Source: a virus
IMG/VR virus record: IMGVR_UViG_3300006802_000087
Coordinates: 1-64,000 of that record
DNA length: 64,000 nucleotides
Strand: one strand, 5' to 3'
In this document: piece by piece, positions 25,610-34,730 of the stretch
Numbering within the stretch: the stretch's first letter is position 1
Layout of the letters: each line of letters opens with the position of its first letter
The notes under the pieces: model-generated
What the model was told of the DNA's origin: nothing
What the model saw: only the letters and a program-made list of their open reading frames with translations
The model's database searches: none
Position numbers and translations under genes: made by a program

Positions 25610-27241
25610 ATGAAAGATTATGATATGTTTTTTCCCTACGTTAAACCTAGAAAAGAACAGCGAGATGCAATTGAGTTCGCAATCAAAGCAATTAAAGATA
25701 GTGACAAACGATTTGTGATTGTTGAAGCCGGTACAGGAGTAGGTAAGTCAGCTATTGGATTAACACTTTCTCGTTACCTAGCAAATAATATTCCTGATAG
25801 TGAAGGCTATGATCAAGGTGGTTATTTTTTAACAACACAAAAAATTCTGCAAAAACAATATGAGAAAGACTTTGGTGGAAGTAAAGGTGAGATGAAATCA
25901 ATATACTCATCTTCAAACTACAAATGTAAGTTTTATCCTCAAAACGATTGTAGAACTACGCATGAAATGATGCGATCGCTAGATGCATCAAAAAATAAAG
26001 CGTTATTCAAGTGTTGTGGCGGTGGTTGCACCTATAAAATTGCAAAGAAAAACTTTCTCGAGTCAAAGGAATCAGTAACAAATTTTCCATATTTTTTGAC
26101 AGAAGCAACTTTTAGTGGTGGAATTACTCCTAGAAAAGTTTTGGTTATCGATGAGGCTCATAATACAGAATCAGTCCTAAGTAGTTTTGTTGAAGTATCT
26201 GTAAGTCAATACTTTGCTGAAAGAGTTGTCAAGTGTAAATGGCCTGATAAAGTAACATCAGTAAACTTTGTTAAGTGGATAGAGAACGTATATCATCCTA
26301 AATTACAATCACAAATTATGTTCTTTGAGAAACAGATTGAAGATCTTGGGATTAAAGATAAAATTAAAGATATGGCAAATATTTCTAAAAAATATGATAT
26401 GATGAAAAGTCATTCAGATAAGTTAGATAAGTTTTTAAAAGACTACGATAAAGATAACTGGGTTATGGAGAAACAAGAAACAGAAAAGCGAGGCTCTATA
26501 AAGGTTGTTTATAGAGCAATTGATATATCAAACTATGCTGAAGAGTACTTGTTTAGACTCGGGCAAAAAATTGTTTTGATGTCTGCTACGATTTTAAATG
26601 CCGATGCATTCGCAACTTCGCTAGGTATTCCAAAAGACCAGTATGAATCAATCAGCATTCCTTCACCTTTCCCAAAAGAAAACCGTCCTATTATTAATGC
26701 ATCAGTAGGAAGCATGAGTGCAAAAGCTATTGAAGGTACGCTCCCTCAACTTAAAGAAGCAGTTAAAGCAATCATGGAAGAACACGGAAAAGAAAAAGGA
26801 ATTATTCATTGTCACACTTATCGAATTGCAAATTATCTAAAAAAGAACATTAAAGGAAAGTTAGGAAAGAGAATTCTTATACACGATAGTAGTAACAGAG
26901 ATAACATTCTTAAAAAACATATGACTTCAAAAGAGCCGACTGTATTGTTATCGCCGTCCATGACAGAGGGCGTAGATCTCAAGGGCGACTTAAGTCGTTT
27001 CCAGGTTATTTGCAAAGTTCCTTATCCTTGGTTAGGTGATCCAATTGTGAAAAAACGTATGCATAAGTTTCCTGATTGGTACCCGCTTAAGACTGCCATG
27101 ACTATAGTCCAATCAGTAGGTAGAAGTATTAGAAACAGCGAAGACACAGCTGTGACTTATATACTTGATAGTGACTGGCAAAACTTCTATAACAAAAACA
27201 AAAGATTATTCTGCGAAGATTTTAAAAGATTGATTGTATAA
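25610..27241 (+). CDS. DinG/XPD-family superfamily 2 helicase
   Basis: 543 residues, SD AGGAGG. Walker A EAGTGVGKSAIG (residues 39-50), DEAH box VIDEAHN (179-185), an iron-sulfur-type Cys set between them (C106, C114, C135/136, C140), then VLLSPSMTEGVDLKGDLS (motif V) and QSVGRSIRNSEDTAVTYILD (motif VI). 5'-3' DNA helicase of the Rad3/DinG class, likely used in phage recombination or repair. Length and motif set are complete. Confidence 0.93.
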   Translation: MKDYDMFFPYVKPRKEQRDAIEFAIKAIKDSDKRFVIVEAGTGVGKSAIGLTLSRYLANNIPDSEGYDQGGYFLTTQKILQKQYEKDFGGSKGEMKSIYSSSNYKCKFYPQNDCRTTHEMMRSLDASKNKALFKCCGGGCTYKIAKKNFLESKESVTNFPYFLTEATFSGGITPRKVLVIDEAHNTESVLSSFVEVSVSQYFAERVVKCKWPDKVTSVNFVKWIENVYHPKLQSQIMFFEKQIEDLGIKDKIKDMANISKKYDMMKSHSDKLDKFLKDYDKDNWVMEKQETEKRGSIKVVYRAIDISNYAEEYLFRLGQKIVLMSATILNADAFATSLGIPKDQYESISIPSPFPKENRPIINASVGSMSAKAIEGTLPQLKEAVKAIMEEHGKEKGIIHCHTYRIANYLKKNIKGKLGKRILIHDSSNRDNILKKHMTSKEPTVLLSPSMTEGVDLKGDLSRFQVICKVPYPWLGDPIVKKRMHKFPDWYPLKTAMTIVQSVGRSIRNSEDTAVTYILDSDWQNFYNKNKRLFCEDFKRLIV

Positions 27242-27265
27242 TTATATCTTATTAAGGAAGTTACA

Positions 27266-28108
27266 ATGAAAATATCTAAACGCAGTTTAAGTATCTTAAT
27301 AGAACAATTTCTCTTTGAAGACGAAGATAGATTTAACTTTGGAACAGGAAAAGAAGTACCTTCAGCGAAAGGAGCTATGGGTGCTTTATACTTCATGAAA
27401 AATCAGTTTCAAGACGGAACAAACTATCTCTTAATGGATAATGAAAGCCTTTATTCACTAGCAGGTGGAGTTAGTAACAAAGAAAATATAAATGAGATGA
27501 GTAGCTTTATGCACAATATGCTTTTCTTAATTTGTTTGAGTGTGATGTCACAAAACAAAATATCAAAACAAGATATTAGAAGAACAGTTGTTATTACTAG
27601 TCTGGAAAGATCAGCAGAAGCTCAATTACAAGCGATGAAAAATAAAGTTAAAATAGCCAAAGATAACGGTCAAGATCCAATTGAAACTGTTGGAAATTTA
27701 TATTCTCCAGAAGGAGATACCAGCATGACTCAAGCAGGATTTGAAAATGCAAAAAAAATTATAAGTTTAATTGATCAGGGCGATGATGAGCAAGCGTTAA
27801 GTCTGCTTTCTCAAACACCTGTTTCTCCACATGCTTCAAACAATGCTTTCGATTTTAGAAGCGAAGGAGGTAGAGGGGAAAAAATTGTAAATGCTATTGA
27901 AAACTTAAAGAAAAACGGTGTTTTTAATCAAAACTTAAACTATAAAGTAGAAGATAAAGGAACAAGAAATCAGCATATACACGTTGCCGCAATTAGTGAC
28001 CCGATCACAGAAAAAGGAAAAAATATTTTGGCAAAGCTTAGAGAAGCAAAAAATGAAGCTGCTGCTGAAAATGCATTTAAATACATGGAAAAAGTAGGCG
28101 CAATTTAA
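27266..28108 (+). CDS. Tagged M15-like peptidase (putative peptidoglycan hydrolase)
   Basis: 280 residues. Tag MKISKRSLSILIEQFLFEDED (LIE and LFE sites). Late in the protein SPHASNNAFDFRSEGG and NQHIHVAAI resemble the M15/VanY zinc site SxHxxGxAxD ... HxH of D,D- and L,D-peptidases. If right, it would cut cell-wall peptides, and the tag would place it in the virion for use during DNA entry. The canonical Gly is replaced by Asn, so activity needs proof. Confidence 0.65.
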   Translation: MKISKRSLSILIEQFLFEDEDRFNFGTGKEVPSAKGAMGALYFMKNQFQDGTNYLLMDNESLYSLAGGVSNKENINEMSSFMHNMLFLICLSVMSQNKISKQDIRRTVVITSLERSAEAQLQAMKNKVKIAKDNGQDPIETVGNLYSPEGDTSMTQAGFENAKKIISLIDQGDDEQALSLLSQTPVSPHASNNAFDFRSEGGRGEKIVNAIENLKKNGVFNQNLNYKVEDKGTRNQHIHVAAISDPITEKGKNILAKLREAKNEAAAENAFKYMEKVGAI

Positions 28109-28113
28109 AATTA

Positions 28114-28141
28114 TGTAACCCTTAAATATTTTTGTTATAAT
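28114..28141 (+). promoter_or_regulatory. Promoter before the 28163 gene
   Basis: TGTAAC 28114-28119, 16 nt, TATAAT 28136-28141. Confidence 0.7.
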
Positions 28142-28162
28142 AAAAATATAGCAGGAGGCAAT

Positions 28163-28363
28163 ATGAAAAATAAGATTTTAACAGCAATAATTTTAATCCC
28201 AATACTTTTTTTAGGTTACACAGCTAATTTTTTGTATAAACTAGAAACAGGTAAGCTTCCTCCAGAAGTAGCTAGTGAGTATATCATCACAATACCTACT
28301 GACTGCACGAACAGCCAGTTCCAAAAAAATCTTTCTAAAAAGAAAGAAGAAAAATTAATGTAG
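28163..28363 (+). CDS. Small membrane-anchored protein
   Basis: 66 residues, SD AGGAGG. Lys-rich start, one hydrophobic helix (ILTAIILIPILFLGYTANFLY), then a short soluble tail with one Cys and a lysine-rich end. Could be a signal anchor. Unrecognised. Confidence 0.75.
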   Translation: MKNKILTAIILIPILFLGYTANFLYKLETGKLPPEVASEYIITIPTDCTNSQFQKNLSKKKEEKLM

Positions 28364-28369
28364 GAAAAT

Positions 28370-28579
28370 ATGTCAAATAATATTCGCCCGGGTGATAAAG
28401 TATATATGACTCATCATATGAGTAACAAAGGAATTGTCACAGAAGTTTTTTACAGACCAATTAGTGCAAATATTGGTCCGGGTACGCTGTCAAAACAAAT
28501 GTGGGTAAGATTTCAAAGTCAATTAACAGGTGAAATTGTAACAGCAAAAAGACAAGACGTCACAAAAGATATTACATAA
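28370..28579 (+). CDS. Small SH3-like hypothetical protein
   Basis: 69 residues: IRPGDKVYMTHHMSNKGIVTEVFY ... MWVRFQSQLTGEIVTAKRQDV. The strand pattern is that of a small SH3/KOW barrel. It starts 6 bp after the previous gene. Confidence 0.7.
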   Translation: MSNNIRPGDKVYMTHHMSNKGIVTEVFYRPISANIGPGTLSKQMWVRFQSQLTGEIVTAKRQDVTKDIT

Positions 28580-28632
28580 ATTTTGAAGATTACACTATGA
28601 CGATATAATTAGTATTATTAGTTGAGTAGTGT

Positions 28633-28872
28633 ATGAGTAAAAAGAAAAACAGCGCAATTAAAGATTTATATTTAGATCGTCCTACATCTCACGGTGGTTG
28701 GCCTAAAGGTCACGATGGATCTTATAGAGACAACAAAACACCCGTCAATAAACAGATCGCTGATTATCTTAAAGCGATGGGCCTTATTGATGACTCGAAT
28801 GAAAGAGCAAGACTGTCTGAGACAAGATTAAGGCAAATGATACGCCAATCAATTAGGAGACTTTTAAAATGA
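28633..28872 (+). CDS. Small protein with C-terminal tag
   Basis: 79 residues. The middle YLDRPTSHGGWPKGHDGSYRD is a short motif I have seen in T4-like phage proteins. It ends ARLSETRLRQMIRQSIRRLLK, a basic amphipathic helix like the N-terminal tags but at the other end, preceded by LSE. The stop overlaps the next start by 4 bp. A weak TATAAT lies at 28604-28609. Confidence 0.75.
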   Translation: MSKKKNSAIKDLYLDRPTSHGGWPKGHDGSYRDNKTPVNKQIADYLKAMGLIDDSNERARLSETRLRQMIRQSIRRLLK

Positions 28873-29087
28873 CTTCTAATATTAACGAGAGATTTGAGAG
28901 ACTAAAAGAATTGCGTGAAACTCTTTGCAAAAAAAATGAAAAATGGAACGAAGTATTTGACTTGAGAGACTGGTTAATTAATAATCTTAGAGAAGTCATA
29001 GAGCAATCTAAATCTGATCTTGTTAAAAAAGAAGACATAATTAACAAGCTTGAAGATTTGATATGCGTTGTTGAACCCGAGGAATAA
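28869..29087 (+). CDS. Small coiled-coil protein
   Basis: 72 residues, almost entirely charged helix (INERFERLKELRETLCKK...). Coupled by 4-bp overlap upstream and 2 bp from the next gene. Could be an adaptor for the large protein that follows; no family recognised. Confidence 0.7.
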   Translation: MTSNINERFERLKELRETLCKKNEKWNEVFDLRDWLINNLREVIEQSKSDLVKKEDIINKLEDLICVVEPEE

Positions 29088-29089
29088 AA

Positions 29090-30325
29090 ATGAAAAATAC
29101 TATATACTACGATAGCTTAATTCCTATATATAGAAAACAAATCATGCTTGAACAAAGAGGCACTTCTTTAGTACAAGAAGGCGTTTTTATTGAGGCAGGA
29201 AAAGTATTTTTAGAAGATGCAATTAAAAATTTAATGGCATCTGGCGCTGTTGTTCTAACTGGAGGATTGCCTGCTGATACTGTTGTAGAAATAATGTATG
29301 CAATTGAAAGAACAAAATCGGCAATTGACATGTACAATGGTATTATTAATGCAAAAGACAATAGCAAAATTCATATGATAAACTTTATGAATGCAATGGA
29401 TCACGCTATTCTAGAAAACAACATAAAAGAGTTGACAAGGATCGGTATTAATACAGCAATTAATTTAAGCAGAGAGTTAGACACGATTGCAGGGGAAGGC
29501 ACCTCAGGTGATATCGCACATGATGTAAAAGTCATAATTGATGATTTAAGAAAAGATTTTTTAGAGTTTTTTAAAGTTAAATTAGCAGCTTTAGCAGACT
29601 GGGTTTCTGCATTTATTCCTGATGATGGCGGAAATATAAGTGCTTTTTTAAAGATAACGATGTTTTCAATTATCGAAGATGCATCTAAGTACCCATTACA
29701 AACTTTTATTGATTTGACTAAGCATCTACCGGGTGAAGGTTCAAAAATAATTTTTGATGAAGCTAAGCTTGAATCTTTTTTAATTAATCTTTGCAATCAA
29801 GTTGCTGACGGAATAGAAGACATGCGAGGTGGTAAGATCGATCAAGGAATTGATTATTTAAAAGATTATACTAAACAAGCATACGATTATATGCCTGATT
29901 GGGTTGCTGACACAAATAAAAAATACGGTTTAGCTTCGCAAAAGCTAGCTAATAGATTTGCAGGTGAAGATTCAAGCCTCGGAAAGGCTTCTAGGGCTTT
30001 CTTTGATCCGATATATAGAATAGACACCGCTGATGAACTTTTTGATAAAACAATTGATGAATTCCCAAACTATATTAGAAATGAATTAATTCCAAATATC
30101 GGAGATGCTGTTGATATATACGCTAAGTTTATGAAATATACTATTGCTTTTCTTGGTTTGCTTGAAGCAACAACGACAGGTACGCTAGAAAAAACTTTTA
30201 GATTAAACCAGGATTTATCTAACACTCCAAAACCATTAGCTTTAGACATGACTTATGATGATGCGCTAATGACTGAAATTAGAAAATCTTTAAGAGGACA
30301 ATCAAGCCGCCGGAGGCTTAGATGA
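29090..30325 (+). CDS. Large helical protein with basic C-terminus
   Basis: 411 residues, mainly helical with several hydrophobic helices (MASGAVVLTGGLPADTVVEIM, KLAALADWVSAF, YTIAFLGLLEATTTG). It ends DDALMTEIRKSLRGQSSRRRLR, a weaker version of the C-terminal tag. It overlaps the next gene by 4 bp. Alternating hydrophobic and amphipathic helices would suit an internal head or ejection protein; this is inference. Confidence 0.7.
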   Translation: MKNTIYYDSLIPIYRKQIMLEQRGTSLVQEGVFIEAGKVFLEDAIKNLMASGAVVLTGGLPADTVVEIMYAIERTKSAIDMYNGIINAKDNSKIHMINFMNAMDHAILENNIKELTRIGINTAINLSRELDTIAGEGTSGDIAHDVKVIIDDLRKDFLEFFKVKLAALADWVSAFIPDDGGNISAFLKITMFSIIEDASKYPLQTFIDLTKHLPGEGSKIIFDEAKLESFLINLCNQVADGIEDMRGGKIDQGIDYLKDYTKQAYDYMPDWVADTNKKYGLASQKLANRFAGEDSSLGKASRAFFDPIYRIDTADELFDKTIDEFPNYIRNELIPNIGDAVDIYAKFMKYTIAFLGLLEATTTGTLEKTFRLNQDLSNTPKPLALDMTYDDALMTEIRKSLRGQSSRRRLR

Positions 30326-30645
30326 CAAACGATAGTAACGGCTGGGGTGAATATTCCAAACTTGTTCTAAAAGAACTAGAGACACTAGCACAAGGTATCA
30401 AAGATCTCAATGAAAGCCTCAACGACATGAAAAAAGAAATGGCTGAGATTCGAGCAAAAGAAGACAAGATCTTGGAATTAAATCGCTGGAAAGAACGGAT
30501 TGATGAGGTTGCCTCACCCACACAACTTAAAGAGCTAAAACAAGAAGTGGAAGACTTAAAGATGTTCCGCACCAAAGCTGTCACTGTTTTTGCTGTTATA
30601 CAATTTTTGATGGCAGCAGTAGTATTCGCCCAGAGGGTTTTATAA
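30322..30645 (+). CDS. Coiled-coil protein with C-terminal membrane anchor
   Basis: 107 residues. Long coiled coil (about 12-80, ELETLAQGIKDLNESLNDMKK...) then one membrane helix (KAVTVFAVIQFLMAAVVFAQ). Overlaps neighbours by 4 bp and 1 bp. The shape is that of a holin accessory or spanin-like tether, but no motif proves it. Confidence 0.75.
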   Translation: MTNDSNGWGEYSKLVLKELETLAQGIKDLNESLNDMKKEMAEIRAKEDKILELNRWKERIDEVASPTQLKELKQEVEDLKMFRTKAVTVFAVIQFLMAAVVFAQRVL

Positions 30646-32681
30646 TGAGAAAAGTGAAAATAACAGAATCAAAAATAAGAAAGTTAATCAGTAACTTGCT
30701 AAATGAGTCTATTAGCGATGATGAGATTAATCAACGTATAATTGGTATTAAGGCACAGGGGTTAGCTAAAAACCCAGCTTTTGAAGCACTTCATAATTTA
30801 ACAAAGGAACTGGTATCAGATCAACAGATGAAAAATTTGATTGATGCATCTGTCTCTGTTAAATCACATACTGGAGAAGTCCCAGTATGGAACAGTCATG
30901 GTTTTGATCATAGTGACTATTGGAAATTTGTTGTTAATGTTGACCCGGCAAACAGAAGCAGCTCGGGAGGTGGATTGGCTGGAAGCTATACATATCCTAA
31001 AATTACTGAAAATTTCCGCACAGACCAAAAGCCTTTAAATTATATCTTAGAAGATATGAGGAATAGTACTTTAACACCACCAACTAGCTATTCTGGCGCG
31101 TCTATAACAATAGCAGACCAGGATATACTAACTTTCTTAGAAGACACTTCATATGTAAAATCTGTTGCTGACGGACATGAAGCTTTTGCTGCACTATTAT
31201 TTGCAAAATACCTAGACAAGAATTTCACCGTTACTCCTTCCACACAAAAAGGAATGGATTGTATTTCTGATGACGGAACCATTTCTATCGAAGTAAAAGG
31301 TTCTCAGAAGCCAGAACCTCAAACAAATTTCTCTGGTTCACTTCCCAAGTATTCAACTAATCATTTCTATTTATTCTTAGCTACAGACAGAAGTTATATA
31401 GTTAGATCTGACCTGTTAAGAAGATTTTATATGCTCTCTCAATTTAATGAAGAAGATCAAGAAGAGTCTTTTTATAGAAGATTAGTAGGAGATGGATCTT
31501 TGGCAGCCCCAGACTCATTTCCTAGACTAGGTACACTAAGAGACTTTATGATAACTGCTTCCCCAAGTGATGAAGCTTTTGACGCCATTAAAACACAAAG
31601 CTATAGCGAATTTAATGAGGCAATCAACGATCCGAACACACCGCAAGAAATTAAAGTGTTATATTATAAAATGTTGTCAGAAGTAGAAAGTCAAACTGAA
31701 ACATTGGCAGCAACTTTAATCCAGTCATTGTTTGGGTTTGAGGGAACAGAAAGAATTAATCCTCCCGATCTTAGTTTTCTAGGATTGCAAGTCTATTTAA
31801 GACCAGTGTTGAAAGGCGTAAAAAGCCAGCAAGATCCTTCTATTCCTGCTTTGACAACGGGCCTAGGCGATGGTGAAGAAAGAAGTCAAGTCTATACGCA
31901 AGGAGGAACTCTTCACCCTAATTATGTGACTTATATAAGAAGTCAAGTCAATAGTTTAGTAGAGAGAATAAAAAGCAAGTACAACTATTCTAGTGTCAAC
32001 AGAAGCTTTAAGATAAAAATACTTGCATACATTGTTACGTCAGTAAGAGAAAAAATTAATCAACTTGCCCAACAAGTTTATGCTGATATAATAGCAACAT
32101 ATGATAGTAACAATGTAACTGCAGATGTACTTAGGTCACTAAAAGATGAAGCCTTAGAGAAAAATAGCGAATATAAAGATTCTGTAGCTGCACACAAAGC
32201 TGATAAAGCCGCAAGAGAAGCAGCAATAAATGCATTGGCAGCCAGCCTATCCAATTGGTCAACAATGACTAAAGTAGCAAAAAATAAAGCAATCAAAGAT
32301 GCAGATATTAAGAAAAGTTATCCTATTCGTAAAAAGAAAAAACGTCCAACTAGCGGATATCGTTTAATTTTAATGTTACGAGATGCCGAAAAGACAGGGA
32401 CACCAATTTCAGGAACAGAATTTGGTGAAGCATTTGTAGAATCAATTACTGCTGAAATTGAACGACTCAAGGAAGAATTAACTGCTAGCATAGCTGAAGA
32501 AGCTAGTAATCTAGAGTCGACACCGATGTCGACTAGACTTTTTGAAGAAAAGGACACAAACTTATATCAATCCATACTTTCAGACCTGCAAGAAGCCTCT
32601 CGTCAGCAGCGCAGAAAACAACTCTCTAACTTAGACGAACAAAAACTGCGCGAACTCATAAGACAGACAATGCGAAAATAA
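30645..32681 (+). CDS. Doubly tagged PD-(D/E)XK nuclease-like protein
   Basis: 678 residues. N-terminal tag KVKITESKIRKLISNLLNES (LNE site) and C-terminal tag NLDEQKLRELIRQTMRK (LDE site). A restriction-endonuclease-like core lies at about 170-230: GHEAFAALLFAKYL, then STQKGMDCISDDGTISIEVKG with D and E-x-K spacing. The C-terminal 250 residues are helical and alanine/lysine-rich. The likely job is cutting DNA, possibly host DNA after injection. It is the largest tagged protein here and has tags at both ends. Confidence 0.8.
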   Translation: MRKVKITESKIRKLISNLLNESISDDEINQRIIGIKAQGLAKNPAFEALHNLTKELVSDQQMKNLIDASVSVKSHTGEVPVWNSHGFDHSDYWKFVVNVDPANRSSSGGGLAGSYTYPKITENFRTDQKPLNYILEDMRNSTLTPPTSYSGASITIADQDILTFLEDTSYVKSVADGHEAFAALLFAKYLDKNFTVTPSTQKGMDCISDDGTISIEVKGSQKPEPQTNFSGSLPKYSTNHFYLFLATDRSYIVRSDLLRRFYMLSQFNEEDQEESFYRRLVGDGSLAAPDSFPRLGTLRDFMITASPSDEAFDAIKTQSYSEFNEAINDPNTPQEIKVLYYKMLSEVESQTETLAATLIQSLFGFEGTERINPPDLSFLGLQVYLRPVLKGVKSQQDPSIPALTTGLGDGEERSQVYTQGGTLHPNYVTYIRSQVNSLVERIKSKYNYSSVNRSFKIKILAYIVTSVREKINQLAQQVYADIIATYDSNNVTADVLRSLKDEALEKNSEYKDSVAAHKADKAAREAAINALAASLSNWSTMTKVAKNKAIKDADIKKSYPIRKKKKRPTSGYRLILMLRDAEKTGTPISGTEFGEAFVESITAEIERLKEELTASIAEEASNLESTPMSTRLFEEKDTNLYQSILSDLQEASRQQRRKQLSNLDEQKLRELIRQTMRK

Positions 32682-32684
32682 AAA

Positions 32685-32712
32685 TGTAATATGCATATCT
32701 TTTGTTTATAAT
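32685..32712 (+). promoter_or_regulatory. Promoter of the 32745 nuclease-like gene
   Basis: TGTAAT 32685-32690, 16 nt, TATAAT 32707-32712; begins 3 bp after the previous stop. Confidence 0.7.
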
Positions 32713-32744
32713 ATAAGAGTAAATATTAAACAAGGGACTAACAC

Positions 32745-33542
32745 ATGTATTTAACACGCGAAGACTGCCTAGAGATCATTTCTGGCATGCAAGATTTTGA
32801 ATCACGACTTAAACAACTCTTTGGAGACTTTAATTACGACTTACACGAAAACTTAGGTAGGCGCAATATGCTACTCAGTGCTGTCCAAGAAAAAGAAACA
32901 GCACGAGTTCTACGGAAAAAGTTTAAATCAGTATTGGACGACGGTACCCCTGGTAAGCCCGACGTTGTTATCTATGACATTGACAAAGAACTCGAATGTA
33001 AATTAACATCGGGCAGCAGAAGTAATGGCACAGTATCATATTCGTTCCAGACAGACTACGCAACAATACAAAACAAAGAGAAGTTAGACTACATCTTTCT
33101 TGTTGCCAATGACGACTTTACAGAATTCTGCGCACTCTTCTTTGAAGGCTTGACGGCTGATGATTATTTTCCACCCGCTAGCGGAAGTCGTGGTAAATCC
33201 CGAATGAACAAACATAACGCCATGAAAAAAGTCAGACCACTTGTGGGGAATGTTGTTAATATCTCTGAAGAAAGAGTTGAGCAACTTTATGCAGCAATTG
33301 TAGGCAAACGCGCAGAAAAAGAGGCACGATTAAAGTCTCTACAAGAACGTTTAGAAAGTGCCTCTGATAACGCCGTCAAGTTTAAAGAAAAGACTGAACA
33401 AATCATTTTTAACGAAACAGAGCGATATGATAACGCAATTTCAAAGCTTTATGATAGCATTAGCTATTGGGCCAACAATCCAAAATACAGTCTAGAGTTT
33501 GAAAAAGTTGGTCAGGATAAAACAACCGAAGAGGCTGCATAG
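32745..33542 (+). CDS. Putative PD-(D/E)XK restriction-like nuclease
   Basis: 265 residues. Core GKPDVVIYDIDKELECKLTSG (PD ... E-x-K, about 65-88) followed by SYSFQTDYATIQNKEKLDYIFLVAND, typical of endonuclease folds, then a long charged helix (EKEARLKSLQERLES...). No tag. A role in host DNA breakdown or competitor exclusion is possible. Note that the next genes overlap and are unrelated. Confidence 0.75.
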   Translation: MYLTREDCLEIISGMQDFESRLKQLFGDFNYDLHENLGRRNMLLSAVQEKETARVLRKKFKSVLDDGTPGKPDVVIYDIDKELECKLTSGSRSNGTVSYSFQTDYATIQNKEKLDYIFLVANDDFTEFCALFFEGLTADDYFPPASGSRGKSRMNKHNAMKKVRPLVGNVVNISEERVEQLYAAIVGKRAEKEARLKSLQERLESASDNAVKFKEKTEQIIFNETERYDNAISKLYDSISYWANNPKYSLEFEKVGQDKTTEEAA

Positions 33543-33739
33543 TGAAAACAATTGTGAGGTATGTACAATTCGGTAATCGGTCTTATAAGGTGACTGAGAC
33601 GCACTGGAGAGGACCGGGAGGTTCAATCATGATTTCTAGAAAGTCAGAACCTCTCTATACAATAGAAGACATCAAGGTAAGCAATGAAATACGATCACAC
33701 AGCAATAACAGTTCAAACCGAGTCACTACTGAAAAGTAA
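33542..33739 (+). CDS. Small hypothetical protein (GTG start)
   Basis: 65 residues. GTG start overlapping the previous TAG by one base, SD GAGG. RYVQFGNRSYKVTETHWRGPGGSIMISRKSE is beta-rich. Its 3' end overlaps the VOC gene by 56 bp in another frame. Confidence 0.6.
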   Translation: MKTIVRYVQFGNRSYKVTETHWRGPGGSIMISRKSEPLYTIEDIKVSNEIRSHSNNSSNRVTTEK

Positions 33740-34007
33740 TGTCAAGTGGTATTGTGATAAATACAAAGCCAAAGTCTTGCATCAAGATGATACCTGGGCA
33801 TTACTTTCTGTGTGGGGAACCAAGATTGCTTTTGTTCTACCAGAACAACATCCGCCTCATATCGCATTTCGTCTAGATAGAACACAATGGGAAGAGTTTA
33901 AAGCAGAAGGAAAACAATTTAAAAAGCATAGAGACGGTAGTGAGTCATTTTACGAGAAAGATCTGTGCGGAAATTACATGGAGTTTATATTTTGGCCAAA
34001 AGAATAG
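33684..34007 (+). CDS. VOC (glyoxalase/bleomycin-resistance) fold protein
   Basis: 107 residues. MKYDHTAITV with a first-strand His, WYCDKYKAKVLHQDDTWALLSVWGTKIAFVL, PPHIAFRLD, and the end YEKDLCGNYMEFIFWP (D-P/L-x-G-N-x-x-E) are the classic VOC markers. Possible metal ligands: H5, H59 or so, E near the end. Substrate unknown; families include glyoxalase I and FosA-like resistance proteins. Confidence 0.8.
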   Translation: MKYDHTAITVQTESLLKSNVKWYCDKYKAKVLHQDDTWALLSVWGTKIAFVLPEQHPPHIAFRLDRTQWEEFKAEGKQFKKHRDGSESFYEKDLCGNYMEFIFWPKE

Positions 34008-34189
34008 AACAGATAAAAAGAGCTTGGAATAAATTCATGCTGCCTATAGATGTTGACAAAGAGAAAGATGATAAATCTTTGGCGGCATTTCTTAAAATAG
34101 TCGATGTCATGACAAATATTGGTTACGGAATATTTGCAATTGTAGCAACAATATCAATATACCTTTTTATAACTAAAGAGCTTTTATGA
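33992..34189 (+). CDS. Small membrane protein (TTG start)
   Basis: 65 residues from TTG 33992, which has GGAG 8 nt upstream; an earlier GTG at 33965 lacks an SD. The soluble part KRIEQIKRAWNKFMLPID is followed by one membrane helix (IGYGIFAIVATISIYLFI). Overlaps the VOC gene by 16 bp and the next by 4 bp. Confidence 0.65.
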   Translation: MAKRIEQIKRAWNKFMLPIDVDKEKDDKSLAAFLKIVDVMTNIGYGIFAIVATISIYLFITKELL

Positions 34190-34287
34190 TTAATTTATTT
34201 AAAAAAATTAAATCTCAAAGAAGAGAATATACAAAAGCTTTATTTATTATAATTGTACTTTATATTTATATATTATTAAATTTTAAC
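34186..34287 (+). CDS. 33-residue membrane peptide
   Basis: ATGA-coupled to the previous stop. Basic start (MINLFKKIKSQRREYTK) then a hydrophobic helix (ALFIIIVLYIYILLNF) to the end. Small phage membrane peptides of this form are common, but no function can be given. Confidence 0.6.
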
Positions 34288-34294
34288 AGGATGC

Positions 34295-34534
34295 ATGTAT
34301 ATGAAAGTAAAAAATAAAAGACTTATTGAATTGTTTAAGATAATAAAAGAGATTAATAGTAGTGACAATATTATTAATGTTAGGGGAGGTCGAGGATATG
34401 GATTTGGACACCCGTATCCTGTCAAGAATGGCGCAAGGCCAGTACTAGGACCGGTTGACGGTGAGACAAAAGTGCAACAAGACAAGGAGCCGGTTAAAAT
34501 AAGCAAGGCGTTTAAAAATAAAAAAAGGAAATAA
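34295..34534 (+). CDS. Small glycine/lysine-rich hypothetical protein
   Basis: 79 residues (77 if the ATG at 34301 is used, which has better spacing from ACAGG). A helical start then a low-complexity basic part (VRGGRGYGFGHPYPVKNGARP, ending KAFKNKKRK). Unrecognised. Confidence 0.6.
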   Translation: MYMKVKNKRLIELFKIIKEINSSDNIINVRGGRGYGFGHPYPVKNGARPVLGPVDGETKVQQDKEPVKISKAFKNKKRK

Positions 34535-34535
34535 T

Positions 34536-34730
34536 ATGTTTGACTGGTTAGAATTATACTGTCATAAAAAAGGCTATAATATTATAGATAATTGCATATA
34601 CAAAAATGACACACAAATAGGCACAATACACTTTAAAGATAAATACATACAGGTCGGAAATAACCGATTCAAACCCGGAGACTTCGCTTTGCTATTAATG
34701 GAAGACTTCGACATATTAGGAGAAGAATAA
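34536..34730 (+). CDS. Small hypothetical protein
   Basis: 64 residues, SD AAGGAA. FDWLELYCHKKGYNIIDNCIYKNDTQIG is followed by strands and an acidic end. It overlaps the next gene by one base. Confidence 0.65.
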   Translation: MFDWLELYCHKKGYNIIDNCIYKNDTQIGTIHFKDKYIQVGNNRFKPGDFALLLMEDFDILGEE

